From an uncultured Oscillospiraceae bacterium (GTDB lineage Bacteria > Bacillota > Clostridia > Oscillospirales > Oscillospiraceae): a stretch of DNA of 7,014 bases. A program made the position numbers and the translations under genes. This document shows positions 5,094 to 7,014 of the stretch, in pieces; position 1 is the first letter of the stretch, and each line of letters opens with the position of its first letter. The DNA is taken from the NCBI GenBank assembly GCA_934675115.1, contig CAKUPH010000100.1, forward strand, positions 1 to 7,014, read 5' to 3'. Below the pieces are notes generated by a model that saw only the letters and a list, made by a program, of their open reading frames with translations, ran no database searches and was not told where the DNA came from.

Positions 5094-6776
5094 ATGACTG
5101 ACATTCAGACACCCACCGCACCGGAGCAGAACGCCCCGGCCGCCGACGTCCCCGCCAAGGACGCGCCCCCCAAGGGCCATCCCAGCCGGGTCGCCCCGCC
5201 CAAGAAGCGCAATAACAAGACCGTCAAGCGGATCATCGCCATCGTGGTGGCCGCCGCCATTCTGGCGGGCATCATTTTCGGCATGTGGTATCTGGTGTTC
5301 CGCAAGGACAGCGGTCAGGGCACCATCTACGCCGAGCCCGCCTACATAGGCTCCATCCAGAGCACCGTTCAGGGCAGCGGCAACGCCAAGGCAAAGGACT
5401 CCTCCACCATCACCGTCCCTGCCGCGGGCACCGTGCAGGAGTTGTTCATCAGCTCCGGCGATCAGGTGTACGCCGGGCAGCCGCTGTTCAACATTTACAG
5501 TCAGGCCGCGCAGGACGTGCTGGCCTCCGCCCAGGAGCAGATGAGCAGCCTCAACGAGAAGCTGGCCAACCTGACCCTCCGTGCCCCCTTCTCCGGCAAG
5601 CTCATGGAGGTGGCCGAGTTCAGCAAGGACGACATGGTAGGCGAGGGCACCGCCGTGGCCAAGCTGGTCAATGACAAGAAGCTCAAGATCTCCCTCTACT
5701 TCAGCTACGCCTACGACGGCCTCATCAAGGTCGGTCAGGCCGCCGAGGTGTCCGTCGGCAGCGTGATGTTCACCACCGTGGGCAAGGTGGACGAGGTCAA
5801 TAAGGTCAGCTACATCACTCCCGAGGGCGGCACCTATTTTGAGGTCGTGGTATCCTTCGACAACCCCGGCACCCTCACCGCCGACATGACCGCCACCGCC
5901 ACCATCTACGACGCCAGCAGCTCCCCCATGTACCCCTATGAGGACGGCAAGACCGAGTATTACGAGGTGCGCACCCTTACCACCAAGGCCAGCGGCCCGC
6001 TGGTGAAGGCCAACCTCCACAACTACGCCAACGTCAACGCCGGGGACGTGCTGCTGACCATGAGCTCCGAGTCTCTGGACGAGCAGATCAAGGCCGCGCA
6101 GGAGACCCTCCAGAAGGCGCAGGACGACATGGCCGCCCTGAACGCCGTCTCCCCCATCGACGGCACCATCACCTCCTGCACTCTGGTCGAGGGCGCCGAG
6201 GTCAAGGCTGGCGACGCCGTCATCACCATCGCCAACACCGCCACCATCATCGTGGAGATCACCGTGGACGACCGGAACATCGGCTTCGTCAAGCTGGGCG
6301 ACATGATCACCCTCAGCGACTACAACGGCGGCAGCTACATGGGCACCGTCACCAACATCAACACCGAGGGCAACGTGGGTCAGGGCACCACCACCTTCCC
6401 CGTGACGCTGGAGGTGGACAACATGGACGGCACCCTCTATGCCGGCGCGTGGCTGACCTACTCCTTCGTCACCAGCCAGTCCGAGGACTGCGTGCTGGTG
6501 CCCACCACCGCCGTCAAGTCCGTGCTGGACAGCGAGGGCAACAAGCAGACTGTGGTCTTCGTCCAGCGGGATGAGCGGCCGGACAACGCCATCGAGCTTG
6601 ATCCCTCCATCACCAACGTGCCCACCGAGAAGGACGGCTACTACCCCGTTCTGGTGGAGACCGGCATTTCCGACACCAAGAGCGTGGAGATCAAGTCCGG
6701 CGTCAACGACGGCGACATGGTCTTCATCAACTACACCGTCACCGACGGCAGCGACAGCTACGGTATGTACGGCTGA
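5094..6776 (+). CDS. Efflux transporter periplasmic-adaptor-type (HlyD/MacA-like) membrane fusion protein
   Basis: A 560-residue membrane-anchored adaptor that probably couples a MacB-type ABC transporter to its substrate outside the membrane. Residues 1-40 are a Pro/Ala-rich cytoplasmic stretch; a basic KKRNNKTVKR precedes one membrane helix (about 46-69). Outside there are two adaptor-like units. The first has a lipoyl half (VPAAGTVQELFISSGDQVYAGQPL), a short helical hairpin (135-160) and a second lipoyl half (LRAPFSGKLMEV). The second has KASGPLVKA...VNAGDVLLTM, a hairpin (326-349) and VSPIDGTITSCTLVEGAEVKAGDAV. A beta-barrel and membrane-proximal part ends the protein (VLVPTTAVKSVL; PVLVETGISDTKSVEIKSGVNDGDMV). 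The short hairpins suit a Gram-positive without outer membrane. AGGAGG lies 9 nt before the ATG. The ATPase gene follows by 9 nt, so they form one operon. Substrate unknown. Confidence 0.9.
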   Translation: MTDIQTPTAPEQNAPAADVPAKDAPPKGHPSRVAPPKKRNNKTVKRIIAIVVAAAILAGIIFGMWYLVFRKDSGQGTIYAEPAYIGSIQSTVQGSGNAKAKDSSTITVPAAGTVQELFISSGDQVYAGQPLFNIYSQAAQDVLASAQEQMSSLNEKLANLTLRAPFSGKLMEVAEFSKDDMVGEGTAVAKLVNDKKLKISLYFSYAYDGLIKVGQAAEVSVGSVMFTTVGKVDEVNKVSYITPEGGTYFEVVVSFDNPGTLTADMTATATIYDASSSPMYPYEDGKTEYYEVRTLTTKASGPLVKANLHNYANVNAGDVLLTMSSESLDEQIKAAQETLQKAQDDMAALNAVSPIDGTITSCTLVEGAEVKAGDAVITIANTATIIVEITVDDRNIGFVKLGDMITLSDYNGGSYMGTVTNINTEGNVGQGTTTFPVTLEVDNMDGTLYAGAWLTYSFVTSQSEDCVLVPTTAVKSVLDSEGNKQTVVFVQRDERPDNAIELDPSITNVPTEKDGYYPVLVETGISDTKSVEIKSGVNDGDMVFINYTVTDGSDSYGMYG

Positions 6777-6785
6777 GGTAACGCC

Positions 6786-7014
6786 ATGCTCATTGACATC
6801 AAGGATATTTACAAGATCTATAACGAGGGGCAGGAGAGTGAGGTCCGGGCGCTGGACGGCGTCACCCTCCAGATCGGCAAGGGCGAGTTCGTGGCCATCG
6901 TGGGCGCGTCCGGCTCCGGCAAGTCCACGCTGATGAATGTGCTGGGCTGCCTGGACATCCCCACCTACGGCGAGTACTATCTGGACGACACCGACGTCAC
7001 GTCCCTGTCCGACA
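6786..7014 (+). CDS. ABC transporter ATP-binding protein (MacB/LolD-type), 5' part only
   Basis: The first 76 codons of an ABC ATPase that continues past the window. It opens MLIDIKDIYKIYNEGQE.EVRALDGVTL, the usual A-loop region with Tyr for stacking on adenine. Then comes GEFVAIVGASGSGKSTLMNVLGCLD with the Walker A motif GASGSGKST at residues 40-48. The Q-loop, signature and Walker B motifs lie outside. The NEGQESEVRALDGV and LGCLDIPTYGEYYLD patterns are typical of the MacB/LolD (lipoprotein and peptide export) subfamily. ATG 6786 has GAGG (6775-6778) overlapping the adaptor stop. An FtsX-like permease is expected next, but that is inference from related operons. Confidence 0.93.
   Translation, partial: MLIDIKDIYKIYNEGQESEVRALDGVTLQIGKGEFVAIVGASGSGKSTLMNVLGCLDIPTYGEYYLDDTDVTSLSD

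Noticed and set aside
5067..6020. 317-codon open frame antisense to the adaptor gene
   Set aside because: Composition is Gly/His/Val/Ala repeats typical of a reversed GC-rich gene; the plus strand has clear lipoyl and membrane motifs and a good ribosome site.

Overview
The window looks like a chromosome segment of a GC-rich, endospore-forming member of the Clostridia. The gut Oscillospiraceae (Oscillibacter / Flavonifractor type) are my best guess, inferred from the full spoIIGA-sigE-sigG-ylmC sporulation block, the strongly GC-ending codons and a PF06541 membrane protein. The genus cannot be fixed from the sequence alone.

Layout. (1) Bases 1-71 hold most of a tRNA-Ala(GGC) gene on the minus strand, with its own sigma-A-type promoter. 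(2) A divergent two-gene plus-strand operon follows: a DUF4364 winged-helix protein (278-814) and a PF06541 membrane protein with an unusual tandem-repeat tail (811-1752). It ends at a perfect 18-bp hairpin that can terminate from both sides. (3) The minus strand then carries, in transcription order, spoIIGA (4861-4019), sigE (4017-3310), sigG (3189-2419) and ylmC (2101-1826). (4) Divergent from spoIIGA, the plus strand has a membrane-fusion (HlyD/MacA-type) adaptor (5094-6776) and the start of its ABC-transporter ATPase (from 6786), which runs off the window.

How the sporulation genes fit together. SpoIIGA is the membrane aspartic protease that removes the pro-sequence of the mother-cell sigma factor SigE, whose gene begins 1 nt after spoIIGA ends. 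SigG is the late forespore sigma factor. The gap before sigG holds a good sigma-F-type promoter. It also holds a two-part hairpin that would pair the sigG Shine-Dalgarno region in read-through mRNA from spoIIG, but would be absent from mRNA started at the sigma-F promoter. After sigG, a terminator hairpin has a loop that is itself a perfect sigma-E -35 element, with a sigma-E-like -10 right after its T-run. ylmC may therefore be switched on by the sigma factor encoded two genes upstream.

The most unusual stretch is 2164-2416. About 231 nt rich in hairpins lies between two copies of an 11-bp direct repeat, and one copy is the 5' arm of the sigG terminator. This looks like a small non-coding insertion that separated sigG from its terminator. 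I see no CRISPR array, insertion sequence, phage gene or defence system in the window.
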